DNA from: Ferrimonas marina | GTDB taxonomy: Bacteria; Pseudomonadota; Gammaproteobacteria; Enterobacterales; Shewanellaceae | Length of the DNA stretch: 64,000 nt | Direction of reading: 5' to 3' | NCBI RefSeq assembly: GCF_900129905.1 | Contig: NZ_FQXG01000002.1 | Location: forward strand, 310,001-374,000 | Shown here: positions 8,699-17,575 of the stretch, one piece after another | Layout of the letters: every line of letters starts with the position of its first letter | Position numbering within the stretch: the stretch's first letter is position 1 | The notes under the pieces: generated by a model | Told to the model about the DNA's origin: nothing | Databases searched by the model: none | The model's input: only the letters and a program-made list of their open reading frames with translations | Made by a program: the position numbers and the translations under genes

Positions 8699-9271
8699 TT
8701 ATTTGTCGGCGCGGCTCATGTACTTACGCTCTTCCACGTTGACCTTGATCTTGTCGCCGGTGGAGATGTACTCCGGCACCTGCACGATGACACCAGTCGA
8801 CAGGGTGGCAGGCTTGGTGCGGGAGGTGGCAGAGGCACCCTTGATGGAGGGATCGGTCTCCACCACTTCCAGATCAACGCTGGTGGGCATATCCAGTGCC
8901 ACCGGGGCGTCGTCAACGATCACCACCTGCATCCCCTCGATGGACTCATTCAGGAAGGGGATCTGGTCTTCGATGGCCGCAGTGTTCAGGTGATAGCTGG
9001 AGTAATCCTCGGAGTCCATGAACACATATTCATCGCCATCGATGTAGGAGAGAGTGGCAGGACGGCGGCGCAGATCGCCCAGATCGAGCATGTCGCTGTC
9101 CTTGAAGGTTTCATCCACCTTCTGACCGGTCACCACTTCGTACATACGCATCCGGTACAGACTGCCACCGGCGCGCCCCTGGGGGACAGAGCGCTCGATG
9201 TCCCGAACGATGTAGGTTTTATCATTGAAGACAATGGCCGTGTTCTTTTTAATCTCACTCGCTTTTGGCAT
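8699..9271 (-). CDS. efpL: Elongation factor P-like protein EfpL (YeiP)
   Basis: A 190-residue EF-P paralogue that relieves ribosome stalling. It is recognised by PKASEIKKN at the start, YVFMDSEDY in the middle and the C-terminal run [19 protein letters not shown] followed by [20 protein letters not shown]. The tip loop [12 protein letters not shown] carries an arginine and is longer than in EF-P, as known for EfpL, which acts without the EF-P lysine modification. I prefer ATG 9271 to the in-frame GTG 9280 because E. coli YeiP begins MPRANEIKK. Confidence 0.93.
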   Translation of the reverse strand: MPKASEIKKNTAIVFNDKTYIVRDIERSVPQGRAGGSLYRMRMYEVVTGQKVDETFKDSDMLDLGDLRRRPATLSYIDGDEYVFMDSEDYSSYHLNTAAIEDQIPFLNESIEGMQVVIVDDAPVALDMPTSVDLEVVETDPSIKGASATSRTKPATLSTGVIVQVPEYISTGDKIKVNVEERKYMSRADK

Positions 9272-9522
9272 GGTTGGCACCCGTTATTGGACGATGACAG
9301 CAAAGTACCATCGATAGCGCGCTTGGCAAGTCCCTTCACGCCTGCAAGGGGTTTTTGCTCGCGATATCACCACCGACTCTGCTATCGATAAGGGCTTTCC
9401 CCCTCGGGTGACTGAAACAAAAACCGAGGTTTGCACTCAGTTTTACCCCTACCCAATTGCCTTTTTCAGGCGCAAGCGATAAGGTCTAGGCCCTGTTTTT
9501 CTCCATCAAGTGAAAGGTCTGG

Positions 9523-9957
9523 ATGTTAGGACTTCGGATACTGCTGCTGTCGCTGGTGATTGGCCTGTCTGGGCTGGTCGGCGTCGCCGTGTCTGAACCA
9601 CAGCAATCCGTCACGACTTTGAACCTGGTGGTGGTGGAAAGTCCGGTCCAGGACGAGATCAGCGAGCCGCTTGGCTTTGCCAGCCCCTCCTCCAGCTCCG
9701 ACTGGCTGCGGGCCAGCTGCGATCGCCTCTCCACCGCCTTCTTAGGCTCCAACCGGCAACAGCGCCCGGAGTACGCGGTGGCGTACGAGCTGCCTGTCCC
9801 GGTGCCGCAGCAATACCTGCCCGGCTACATCGAGCCGCTGCCCATCAGCCAGCAATGGCCGCTGGAAACCCACTCCAATCCCGCTCGCCTGGGCGGCTGG
9901 AAGGAGAGTAACCAGCTCTATCGCCTGTTGGCACTGCAACACCCCACCCTCGCCTGA
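9523..9957 (+). CDS. Hypothetical small exported or membrane-anchored protein
   Basis: Not recognised. A 144-residue ORF with a hydrophobic N-terminus (about 5-24, LRILLLSLVIGLSGLVGVAV) that could be a signal peptide or anchor, followed by a Pro/Ser-rich part with one Cys. GAAAGGT lies a few bases before ATG 9523, and the frame runs through a gap that otherwise separates efpL from secD. It lies 180 bases upstream of secD on the same strand. Codon use looks ordinary for the window. Expression and function are unsupported beyond this. Confidence 0.5.
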   Translation: MLGLRILLLSLVIGLSGLVGVAVSEPQQSVTTLNLVVVESPVQDEISEPLGFASPSSSSDWLRASCDRLSTAFLGSNRQQRPEYAVAYELPVPVPQQYLPGYIEPLPISQQWPLETHSNPARLGGWKESNQLYRLLALQHPTLA

Positions 9958-10137
9958 TCCCAGGCGGCTTTGTGCCGCCCTCACGCTGCTTGCGTCGCAA
10001 ACTGACCTGTTGCTGCTCCCTGTCTTGAGGCAGGCTGCGCGCTCTCGTTGACGACCGCTTGCAGCATTGCGCTATTGCCCCCTGGGCGATGGCCAATCCG
10101 GCTGTGTTCACAGCACAGCCCCGATCAGGTTTATCCC

Positions 10138-11931
10138 ATGGAAAACAGATCCCAAGCGGTCTCGAACCGCTATGCCCTTTGGCAATACCTGGTGCTTGGT
10201 TGCACCATCATTATCCTGGCCCTGAGCGCCCTGCCCAGCGGCTTTGGCGAAGACCCCGCCATCGACGTTCGCTGGTCTCAGGCCGAACAGGCCGACCCGC
10301 AAGCGCTGCAGCGCCACCTGGAAAGTCAGGGGATCACCCCCAAATCGGTCCAGCACGACGGTCAAACCACCCGCGTGGTGCTGACCCAGCTGGACGACCA
10401 GTTCAGCGCCCAGGCCAGCCTGCAGCAGTGGCTCGAACACCAGGCTACCCTGGCCCTGGCTCAACAGCCTGCGGCGCCCACCTGGCTGCAGCAGCTGGGC
10501 TTCAAGCCCATCACCCTGGGGCTCGACCTGCGCGGCGGTGTCCAGTTCCTGCTGGATGTGGACATGGACCCCATCTTTGCACTGCAGCAGGAGAGCCTGG
10601 TGCAGGAGCTGCGGCCGCTGGTGCGCGGCGCCACCCTGGCGCGTCAGAGCGACCACAGCGTGCAGCTGAACCAACTCAATCCGGAGCAAGCCGACGCAGT
10701 GCAGGAGCTGGTGCGCCAGCGCTTTAGCCAGTGGCAGCTGCGCCTGCGCGGCGACCAGGCCCAACTGCAGTTGAGCGAGGAGGAGGTGCAGCAGCTCACC
10801 AGCCTGACGGTGATCCAGAACCTGCAGATCATGCGCAGCCGCATCGAGGAGCTGGGTGTTACCGAGGCCGTGGTGCAGCGCCAGGGCAGCCACCGTATCC
10901 GTATCGAGCTGCCGGGGGTGCAGGACCCCACCGCCGCCAAGGCGGTGATCGGCGCCACCACCAGCCTGGCCTTCTACGAGGTGAACCAGGGCGTTGCAGC
11001 CCGGGGCAAATGGCTGCCCCAGCAGGATGGCGAGCCGGTCTCGGTGATGCGCCGCCCGGTGCTGACCGGCGAGCACATCGTCGATGCCCGAGCCAACCTG
11101 GATGAGATGTCCCGCCCCCAGGTGGCCATCACCCTGGACTCCGAGGGCGGCAGCATCATGTCGCGCTTCAGCCGGGACCGCATCGGCCAACCGATGGCCA
11201 CCGCCTTTACCGAGTACGGCCAGACCGCCGAAGGCACCACCACCACCGACACCCAGGTGATCAGTGTTGCCACCATCCAGGCCCAGCTGGGCAGCCGTTT
11301 TGTCATCACCGGTGCCGGCGACATGGCCGATGCCCGCCAGCTGGCGCTGCTGCTGCGGGCCGGCTCGCTGACCGCGCCGGTGGTGATCGTCGAAGAGCGC
11401 ACCATCGGCCCCAGCCTGGGGGCGGAGAACATCGAGAAGGGCTTCACCGCCTTGGCGGTGGGCATGGGCCTGACGCTGCTGTTTATGGGGCTGTGGTACC
11501 GCCGCTTAGGCTGGGTCGCCAACATCGCCCTGGTCACCAACCTGGTGATCCTGATGGGCCTGATGGCGCTGCTGCCTGGTGCGGTATTGACCCTGCCGGG
11601 CATTGCTGGCCTGGTGCTGACCGTGGGCATGGCGGTGGACACCAACGTGCTTATCTTCGAGCGGATCCGCGACATGCTCAAACAGGGCTACTCGCTGGCC
11701 CGAGCCATTGACCTGGGCTTTAACCGGGCCACCACCACCATCATGGATGCCAACCTGACCACCCTGATCACCGCACTGATCCTCTATGCCATCGGCAATG
11801 GGCCGATCCAGGGCTTCGCCCTGACCCTGGGGCTGGGACTGCTGACCAGCATGTTTACCGGCATCTTCCTCTCCCGCGCGATCATCAATCTCGCCTGGGG
11901 CCAAGACCGTCGTCGTGGAGTCAAGGTATGA
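10138..11931 (+). CDS. secD: Protein translocase subunit SecD (possible second copy)
   Basis: A 597-residue SecD with an N-terminal membrane segment (about 10-30), the signature TLGLDLRGGVQFLLDVDMD at about 122, the periplasmic P1 region, and the C-terminal transmembrane block ending in MAVDTNVLIFERIRDML and MDANLTTLITALIL. SecDF uses proton flow to pull exported proteins out of SecYEG. Start ATG 10138 (MENRSQ); the ORF could open 90 bases earlier but that part is unlike SecD. yajC, tgt and queA, the usual neighbours, are absent, so this may be an accessory secDF pair. Overlaps secF by ATGA. Confidence 0.93.
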   Translation: MENRSQAVSNRYALWQYLVLGCTIIILALSALPSGFGEDPAIDVRWSQAEQADPQALQRHLESQGITPKSVQHDGQTTRVVLTQLDDQFSAQASLQQWLEHQATLALAQQPAAPTWLQQLGFKPITLGLDLRGGVQFLLDVDMDPIFALQQESLVQELRPLVRGATLARQSDHSVQLNQLNPEQADAVQELVRQRFSQWQLRLRGDQAQLQLSEEEVQQLTSLTVIQNLQIMRSRIEELGVTEAVVQRQGSHRIRIELPGVQDPTAAKAVIGATTSLAFYEVNQGVAARGKWLPQQDGEPVSVMRRPVLTGEHIVDARANLDEMSRPQVAITLDSEGGSIMSRFSRDRIGQPMATAFTEYGQTAEGTTTTDTQVISVATIQAQLGSRFVITGAGDMADARQLALLLRAGSLTAPVVIVEERTIGPSLGAENIEKGFTALAVGMGLTLLFMGLWYRRLGWVANIALVTNLVILMGLMALLPGAVLTLPGIAGLVLTVGMAVDTNVLIFERIRDMLKQGYSLARAIDLGFNRATTTIMDANLTTLITALILYAIGNGPIQGFALTLGLGLLTSMFTGIFLSRAIINLAWGQDRRRGVKV

Positions 11932-12821
11932 ATATCAACATCAAACAACTGGCGTTCTGGCGCTACCTGGCCAGCGCCTTCTCTGGCCTCACCCTGGTGG
12001 CAGCCCTGCTGGCACTGACCCTGAACGGACTGAACTGGGGCATGGACTTCACCGGCGGTGTCGTCACCGAGGTGGAGATCGCCCCCAGCCATAGCAGTCA
12101 GGAGCTGACCCAGCGACTCAATGCCGGGCTGGAGCAGGAAGTGGGCGTGGTCCAGGCCGGTCAGCCCGGCCGCTGGAGCATCCGTCACGGTGAGGCCCAG
12201 CCCGGTGCCCTGACTGTCATGGAGGTGCTCAAGCAGGTTGACCCCGAGGTGACGCTGCTCAACAGCAGCACCGTTGGCTCCCAGGTTGGCCAGGAGATGG
12301 CGGAGATGGGCGGCCTGGCGGTGCTGGCGGCACTGATCTGCATCCTGCTCTACCTGTCGGTGCGGTTCGAGTGGCGCCTGGCCTGCGGTGCCCTGCTGGC
12401 GCTGTTTTATGACGTGCTGGTGGTGCTGGGGCTGTTCGCTGCCACCGGGCTGGAGTTCAACCTCACCATCCTGGCCGCAGTGATGGCGGTGGTGGGCTAC
12501 TCCCTCAACGACTCCATCGTCATCGCCGACCGGATCCGCGAGCTGTTGGTAGCCCGCCCCAACGAGGCGCTGGCCAAGATCAACGACGACGCGGTGGCCC
12601 AGACCTTCGCCCGCACCCTGGTCACCACCGGCACCACCCTGACCACCGTCGGTGCCCTGTGGCTGTTTGGCGGCGCCTCCCTGACCGGCTTCGCCCTGGC
12701 GCTGTTTGTCGGGATCCTCAGTGGTACCTGGTCGTCCATCTCCATCGGCACCGTGCTGCCCCAGTGGCTCGGACTCAAGCCGGAGCACTATCAAACCCAA
12801 CCCATCCCTGAAACCCCATAA
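11928..12821 (+). CDS. secF: Protein translocase subunit SecF (possible second copy)
   Basis: A 297-residue SecF partner of the SecD above. GMDFTGG (about 38-44) is the SecF signature, followed by a periplasmic part and five C-terminal membrane segments including VVGYSLNDSIVIADRIREL and RTLVTTGTTLTTVGALWLFGG. Slightly shorter than E. coli SecF (323). Starts within the secD stop (ATGA), so the pair is coupled. chaA starts 10 bases after its stop, implying one operon. Confidence 0.93.
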   Translation: MNINIKQLAFWRYLASAFSGLTLVAALLALTLNGLNWGMDFTGGVVTEVEIAPSHSSQELTQRLNAGLEQEVGVVQAGQPGRWSIRHGEAQPGALTVMEVLKQVDPEVTLLNSSTVGSQVGQEMAEMGGLAVLAALICILLYLSVRFEWRLACGALLALFYDVLVVLGLFAATGLEFNLTILAAVMAVVGYSLNDSIVIADRIRELLVARPNEALAKINDDAVAQTFARTLVTTGTTLTTVGALWLFGGASLTGFALALFVGILSGTWSSISIGTVLPQWLGLKPEHYQTQPIPETP

Positions 12822-12831
12822 GGAAGCCTGA

Positions 12832-13923
12832 ATGCGATTTCGCTTTTTAAGGCGCGAGTGGCCGATGATTGTCGGCCTGTTCGCCCTGCTCTACTTCCAC
12901 CTGCTGGCCACCCCCCTGGCCCAGGTCTCTTCGCCCCTGTTCTACTGGGGCCAAGCCGCCGCGTTGCTGGCGGTGGTGATGCTACTGGTGTTCGCCGTGG
13001 TACGTCACTCCGATGCCCTGGCAATTAAGTTGGGGGAGCCCTACGGCACCCTGATCCTGACCCTGTCGGTGATCCTGCTGGAGGTGGCGATGATCACCTC
13101 GGTGATGCTCACCGGTGAGCCCAACCCCACCATGGCCCGTGACACCATGTTTGCGGTCACCATGATGGTGCTCAATGGCCTGCTGGGGGTCACCCTGATC
13201 CTGGGTGGGCTGAAGTTCCACTCCCAGACCTTCAACCTGGATGGCGCCCGCTCCTACCTGTCGGGGATCCTGCCGCTATCGCTGCTGGTGCTGGTGCTGC
13301 CCAACTTCACCTTGGGCGGCATCACTGGCGGCCTCTCCTTTGCCATGACGGCGCTGCTGATCGTCATCGCGGTGATGATCTACGGCGTGTTCCTGCTGGT
13401 GCAAACCCACAGCCACAGCCACTTCTTCGTCGATGGTGACCACGGCGATGCGCCCCACGACACCAGCCTGATGTGCTCCAACGGCTACCACGCCATGATG
13501 CTGGTGGGTTACCTGTTGCTGGTGATCCTGCTGGCCAAGATCCTGGCCCAGCCCATCGATTATGGTCTCAGCGAGCTGGGTGCCCCGGCAGCCCTGGGGG
13601 GGCTTATCGTTGCCGCCATCGTGTTGGCACCGGAGGGGGTTGGCGGCATCAAGGCGGCCATGGGCAACCAGCTGCAGCGCGCCGTTAACCTGTTCTTCGG
13701 CTCGGTACTGGCCACCATCGCCCTGACCGTACCCTGTGTACTGCTGGTGGCCTTCTTCCTCGACACCCAGGTGATCCTGGGGTTGGCGCCGGCGGAGATG
13801 GTATTACTGGGCCTCACACTGCTGCTGTGCAAGGTCAGCTTCAGCGGCAACAGCACCAATGTACTGCACGGGGTCTCCCACCTATCGCTGTTCCTGGTCT
13901 ATCTCCTGATGATGTTCGAATAA
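12832..13923 (+). CDS. chaA: Calcium/proton antiporter, ChaA family
   Basis: A 363-residue inner-membrane cation/H+ antiporter of the CaCA superfamily. Motif one is KLGEPYGTLILTLSVILLEV (about 64-83), with the acidic residues of the alpha repeat; the second repeat lies near APAALGGLIVAAIVLAPEGVGGIKAA. Between them is an acidic/His loop (THSHSHFFVDGDHGDAPHD, about 190-208) of the type that binds cations. About eleven hydrophobic segments. It follows secF by 10 bases, an unusual pairing. Probably exports Ca2+ or Na+/K+ at alkaline pH; ion not determined. Confidence 0.88.
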   Translation: MRFRFLRREWPMIVGLFALLYFHLLATPLAQVSSPLFYWGQAAALLAVVMLLVFAVVRHSDALAIKLGEPYGTLILTLSVILLEVAMITSVMLTGEPNPTMARDTMFAVTMMVLNGLLGVTLILGGLKFHSQTFNLDGARSYLSGILPLSLLVLVLPNFTLGGITGGLSFAMTALLIVIAVMIYGVFLLVQTHSHSHFFVDGDHGDAPHDTSLMCSNGYHAMMLVGYLLLVILLAKILAQPIDYGLSELGAPAALGGLIVAAIVLAPEGVGGIKAAMGNQLQRAVNLFFGSVLATIALTVPCVLLVAFFLDTQVILGLAPAEMVLLGLTLLLCKVSFSGNSTNVLHGVSHLSLFLVYLLMMFE

Positions 13924-13999
13924 AAGCGCAGACAAGAACCACGTGACCCATCACGCTCCTCAGGAGAATGTTCAGTTCGTCGGGGGATGGTGACCGATA

Positions 14000-14262
14000 G
14001 GCTCTTACGCCGACTTAGAGGTGCCTGAGCATAGGCGTCATCGGCAAGGCTTAGGGCCAGGATGGCCCGAATGACCAACGGAGACATGGAGGTCGACTTT
14101 GGTCTCTGCCGCCAGTCGATGCCGCCGGAGCGAAGATTCAGCACCGATGGGAGGCAACGGGGGTTCCAAGGGGGCGCGTAGCCCCTTTGGTTGGCCGCTC
14201 TTCAGCATCCATGCTGCCGCGGCATTAATGCATCCTGCACGTCACGTCGCCAACGCGACAAA
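14000..14262 (+). repeat. Interspersed intergenic repeat, copy A
   Basis: About 263 bp with no convincing gene. It aligns, about 85% by eye, with 28348-28661 and in part with 23035-23323, all in the same orientation. Core hairpin CCAAGGGGGCG...GCCCCTTTGG at 14166-14190; the tail ends CAACGCGACAAA. It lies between chaA and gsk, just outside the terminator of the leftward gsk gene. Function unknown. Confidence 0.8.
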
Positions 14263-14307
14263 TCCAAATATGGGGGCTTTCGCTGATAAGCGTAAAAGCC
14301 GCCAAAA

Positions 14308-14338
14308 CAAAAAGCCCGAGTCCTTCGACTCGGGCTTT
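14308..14338 (-). terminator. Rho-independent terminator of the first gsk gene
   Basis: AAAGCCCGAGT (14311-14321) pairs with ACTCGGGCTTT (14328-14338) around CCTTCG; on the minus strand it ends in TTTTTGTTTT. Confidence 0.9.
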
Positions 14339-14365
14339 CTTATTGCCGACAGGCAATAAAAACAA

Positions 14366-15670
14366 TCAACGGTCCCAGTAGCCCTCTTCCAGGCTCTCTT
14401 CCCGCTCTGGCAGGCCGCGGGAGAGACGGGGGCTGTGTTGCACCAGCACCTCGTAGCTGACCCGGTTGGCGTACTTACAGATCTGGGAAAAGCTGGAGTA
14501 GCTCAGGCTGGACACCGCATGCTTGGCGGAGTTGGGCACATTGATGCGGTGATAGCGATTCGCCGCCATGTCATGCAACAGCGCCGCCAGGGCACCGTCA
14601 CCGGCACCGTTGGTGTTGAGGATCTCCACCGGCCCACCCAGGTAGGGGGCGATGTAGGAGTAGACCTTCACCGGGGTATCACAGGCATCGCGACGCATCG
14701 GTCGGGAGAACTCGTAGCGGTTGAACTCACCGATGGCGCCACTGCGCAGCTCGTGCTCGGTCTCCCGCAGCTGGCTCTCTTCACAGTAACCCGCCATGTA
14801 GAGGCCCTCGGGGCCGGCGGTGCACAGCACCAGATCGCACCACTGCAAGGCGATCTCCGCAGCCTTGAGCGGATCGGACTCGCCGGTCAGCGCCTCCGCC
14901 TCCTCCTCGTTCATCGCCAACACGGTAACGTGCTGCTGGATGAAGTCCTGCCAGAAGGCCGGGTCCTGCTCAATCAAAAAGCGGGTTCCCAGGGTCAGTA
15001 CCACCGGTACCTGGGCTTCGTGGGCCACCGCCATGGCACGCAATGCGGCTTGGTCGATGTTGTCGCCGTCGCCACTGCGCATCAGGTAGGAAGCGAATAC
15101 CAGCGCCCCGGCGGAAGCCACCAGCTCCGGCTTGATCGCTTCCGGCTCCAGCTTGTCCATCGCGCCCTTGGAGATGGCAAAGCTACGCTCGCCACAGGGG
15201 GTGATCAGGGTAAAGCAGCGACCGATGGGGCCATCCACCGGCTGCAGCTGGTTGACGTCCACCTTGGAGGAGGTGTTGCTCAGGTACTTGTAGGCGTAGC
15301 TGCCGATCTCGATCTGCCGCTCCATCACGGCAAACAGCACGGCCCGCTCATCGGACAGGGTGGCGAAGTTATGCAGGGTGTTGCCGATGGTACCACCGGC
15401 GTGCTCTTCGACGATCTTGCCCTGCTGCTTCAGCTCCGCGTAGAGGGCATTGGCAGCGGCATCGTCGATCAGCAGGGAGTTGCCCTTCACCAGTTGGTGA
15501 CGGGCCAGCAGGTCATCATCAACGTGGGCCTCGATGTCCACCAGGGTTTGGGCGATGCCGCAGATGTGGGAGCGCACAGGCCGGCTGGGGAGTCCCACCT
15601 CCTTGCTGCGCAGGTCCCGGGCATCCACCGGGAAGTAATGCTTGTGTTTGCGTTGGCCAGGAAATTTCAT
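14366..15670 (-). CDS. gsk: Inosine/guanosine kinase, copy 1
   Basis: A 434-residue PfkB-family nucleoside kinase, the same length as E. coli Gsk. It phosphorylates inosine and guanosine in purine salvage. Signatures: GGTIGNTLHNFATL (about 93-106), the QPVDGPIGRCFTLIT stretch, NEEEAEALTGESDP, and the catalytic NTNGAGDGALAALLHDM near residue 355. ATG 15670 (MKFPGQRKHKHYFP) is preceded by an in-frame GTG that I did not use. A second gsk lies 348 bases upstream on the same strand. Confidence 0.93.
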   Translation of the reverse strand: MKFPGQRKHKHYFPVDARDLRSKEVGLPSRPVRSHICGIAQTLVDIEAHVDDDLLARHQLVKGNSLLIDDAAANALYAELKQQGKIVEEHAGGTIGNTLHNFATLSDERAVLFAVMERQIEIGSYAYKYLSNTSSKVDVNQLQPVDGPIGRCFTLITPCGERSFAISKGAMDKLEPEAIKPELVASAGALVFASYLMRSGDGDNIDQAALRAMAVAHEAQVPVVLTLGTRFLIEQDPAFWQDFIQQHVTVLAMNEEEAEALTGESDPLKAAEIALQWCDLVLCTAGPEGLYMAGYCEESQLRETEHELRSGAIGEFNRYEFSRPMRRDACDTPVKVYSYIAPYLGGPVEILNTNGAGDGALAALLHDMAANRYHRINVPNSAKHAVSSLSYSSFSQICKYANRVSYEVLVQHSPRLSRGLPEREESLEEGYWDR

Positions 15671-15840
15671 CACAGGATCCGTTACGCCGCAGCTCCTTGC
15701 CGCTGACCCCGCCAGTCCGGGCGAGTGAGTGACCGCTAACCGGCTAGGCCGGGGCGAAAAACAAAGGCGGCGAGTCTAACACGACGAAGCAGCAGCAAAC
15801 CTAGTGCTTACTCACATTTATGCGCCAGTGACTAGAAGTC

Positions 15841-15906
15841 AGGTGCTAGGTGCTAGGTGCTAGGTGCTAGGTGCTAGGTGCTAGGTGCTAGGTGCTAGGT
15901 GCTAGG
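15841..15906. repeat. Heptamer tandem repeat AGGTGCT, nine copies
   Basis: Nine consecutive perfect AGGTGCT units plus AGG. The surrounding 200 bases (15790-16010) contain further CTAG tetramers (CCCTAGATCCTAGGC, ACCTAGCCCC, ACCTAGAAGG). CTAG is usually rare in gammaproteobacteria. It lies in the 348-base gap between the two gsk genes, upstream of copy 1. Confidence 0.95.
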
Positions 15907-16018
15907 CAGGGAGCCCATCTCTACGCTCCCCTAGATCCTAGGCTTTTACCTAGCCCCTGCTTCTACCTAGAAGGGCAAATCCCGCCCTAAAACCTGCTCT
16001 TCCCTAGAGCCTACCGTC

Positions 16019-17320
16019 TCACCGCTCCCAGTAGGCCTCTTCCAGGCTGTCTTCCCGCTCCGGCAAGCCCCGGCTCAGTCGCGGGCTGTGCTGGGCCAGC
16101 ACCTCGTAGCTTACCCGGTTGGCGTACTTGCACAGCTGGGCAAAGGAGGAGTAGCACAAGCCCGGGTAGCGGTGCTTGCTGGAGTTGGGCAGATTGAGCT
16201 TGTGGTAATCGTTGGCGGACATATCGTGCAGCAACGCCGCCAGCGCCCCATCACCGGCGCCGTTGGTGTTGCTGATCTTCTCCGGGCCGCCCATGAATGG
16301 GGCGATATGGGAGTAAACCTTAAACGGCTGATCGCATTCGCTGCGGCGCATCGGACGGGAGAATTCGTAGCGGTTGAACTCGCCGATGGCACCGGGCAGC
16401 AGCGGGTGACCGGTCTCCCGTCGGAACTGCTCGTCACTCCAGCCGGCGGTGTAGAGGCCCGCCGCGCCAGCGGTGCAGAGAATCAGGTCACACCACTCCA
16501 GCGCCCGCTCACAGGCCAGCAGCGGATCCGATTGACCGGTCAGCGCCTCCGCCTCCTCCTCGTTCATCGCCAGCACCGAGACGTGCTCCTGGATGAAGTT
16601 CTGCCACCACTCCGGGTCCTGCTCAATCAGGAAACGGGTGCCAAGGGTCAGCACCACCGGCACCCCGGCGGCCTTGGCGTAGCCAATGGCGGTCATCGCG
16701 GCCTCGCCGATGGGGTCGTCACCAGCGCGCATCAGGTAGGCGGTCAGCACCAGCGCCGAGCCGGTCTGCACCAGCTTCTGATCGATAAACTCCGGCTCGA
16801 GCTTGTCCATGGAGCCCTTGGAGATGGCAAAAGTGCGCTCGCCACACTCGGTGATCAGGGTAAAGCAGCGGCCAATGGGGCCGTCCACCGGCTGCAGCTG
16901 GTTCAAATCGACCCGGGAGGAGGTGTTGCATAGGTAGCGGTATGCGTAGCTGCCGATCTGGATGTTGCGGCTCATCACCCCAAACATCACCGAGCGATCG
17001 TCCGCCAGGGTGGCGTAGTTGTGCAGGGTGTTGCCGATGGTGCCGCCGGCAAACTCCTCGGTGATCAGCTTCTGCTCCTGCAGCTCGGTGTAGAGCGCGT
17101 GCGCCGCGGCATCGTCAATCAGCATGGAGTTGCCCTTGCGCAGGCCGTGGCGCTGGATAAAGGCATCGTCCACGTGGGCCTCGATGTCCACCAGGGTCTG
17201 ATCGATCCCGGTGACATGGGTGTGGCGGGGACGGATCACCGGGTTGAGCTCGTTGGTGAGCGGATCCCGGGACTCAACCGGGAAATAGTGTTTGGACTTA
17301 CGTTGACCGGGGAATTTCAT
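16019..17320 (-). CDS. gsk: Inosine/guanosine kinase, copy 2
   Basis: A 433-residue paralogue of the neighbouring gsk, about 70% identical by eye along its length. It has the same opening MKFPGQRK-KHYFPV and the same motifs (GGTIGNTLHNYATL, GPIGRCFTLIT, NTNGAGDGALAALLHDM), so it looks catalytically intact. Differences gather in the first 60 residues and around the TAGWSDEQFRRETG loop. ATG 17320 was chosen to match copy 1; an ATG at 17356 would add 12 residues and has no better ribosome site. Tandem duplication; divergence of specificity is possible but not visible. Confidence 0.92.
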   Translation of the reverse strand: MKFPGQRKSKHYFPVESRDPLTNELNPVIRPRHTHVTGIDQTLVDIEAHVDDAFIQRHGLRKGNSMLIDDAAAHALYTELQEQKLITEEFAGGTIGNTLHNYATLADDRSVMFGVMSRNIQIGSYAYRYLCNTSSRVDLNQLQPVDGPIGRCFTLITECGERTFAISKGSMDKLEPEFIDQKLVQTGSALVLTAYLMRAGDDPIGEAAMTAIGYAKAAGVPVVLTLGTRFLIEQDPEWWQNFIQEHVSVLAMNEEEAEALTGQSDPLLACERALEWCDLILCTAGAAGLYTAGWSDEQFRRETGHPLLPGAIGEFNRYEFSRPMRRSECDQPFKVYSHIAPFMGGPEKISNTNGAGDGALAALLHDMSANDYHKLNLPNSSKHRYPGLCYSSFAQLCKYANRVSYEVLAQHSPRLSRGLPEREDSLEEAYWER

Positions 17321-17575
17321 GCTCGGCTCGCTCGCGCTGCTGTGCTGGGCTTCCATGCAGTGTAGTTAGCCTGGATCCAGTTCCGTGATCAGGCCCGGGC
17401 TGCGGGCCCGAAGAATGGCGCGAAAGTCTACCATAGCAACGGCTAAAATCCAGCGGCGCCAAGCACCTTGCTGCCACAGTCTGTTTCGGCGTAGTCTACT
17501 ATTCAGCCACGAGATCTGGCGCATTTGTCGTCAAGTCGAAGCGACAACCGCCATCGACCAAGAGCCGACGCCTTA

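Noticed and set aside
13899-14144. Reverse-strand ORFs within repeats A and B (reading PL-IRA-LALSLAD)
   Set aside because: Similarity between the two peptides follows from DNA repeat identity; frames differ in length and lack ribosome sites.
15841-15906. Possible CRISPR-like array
   Set aside because: Seven-base direct repeats without spacers; no cas genes.
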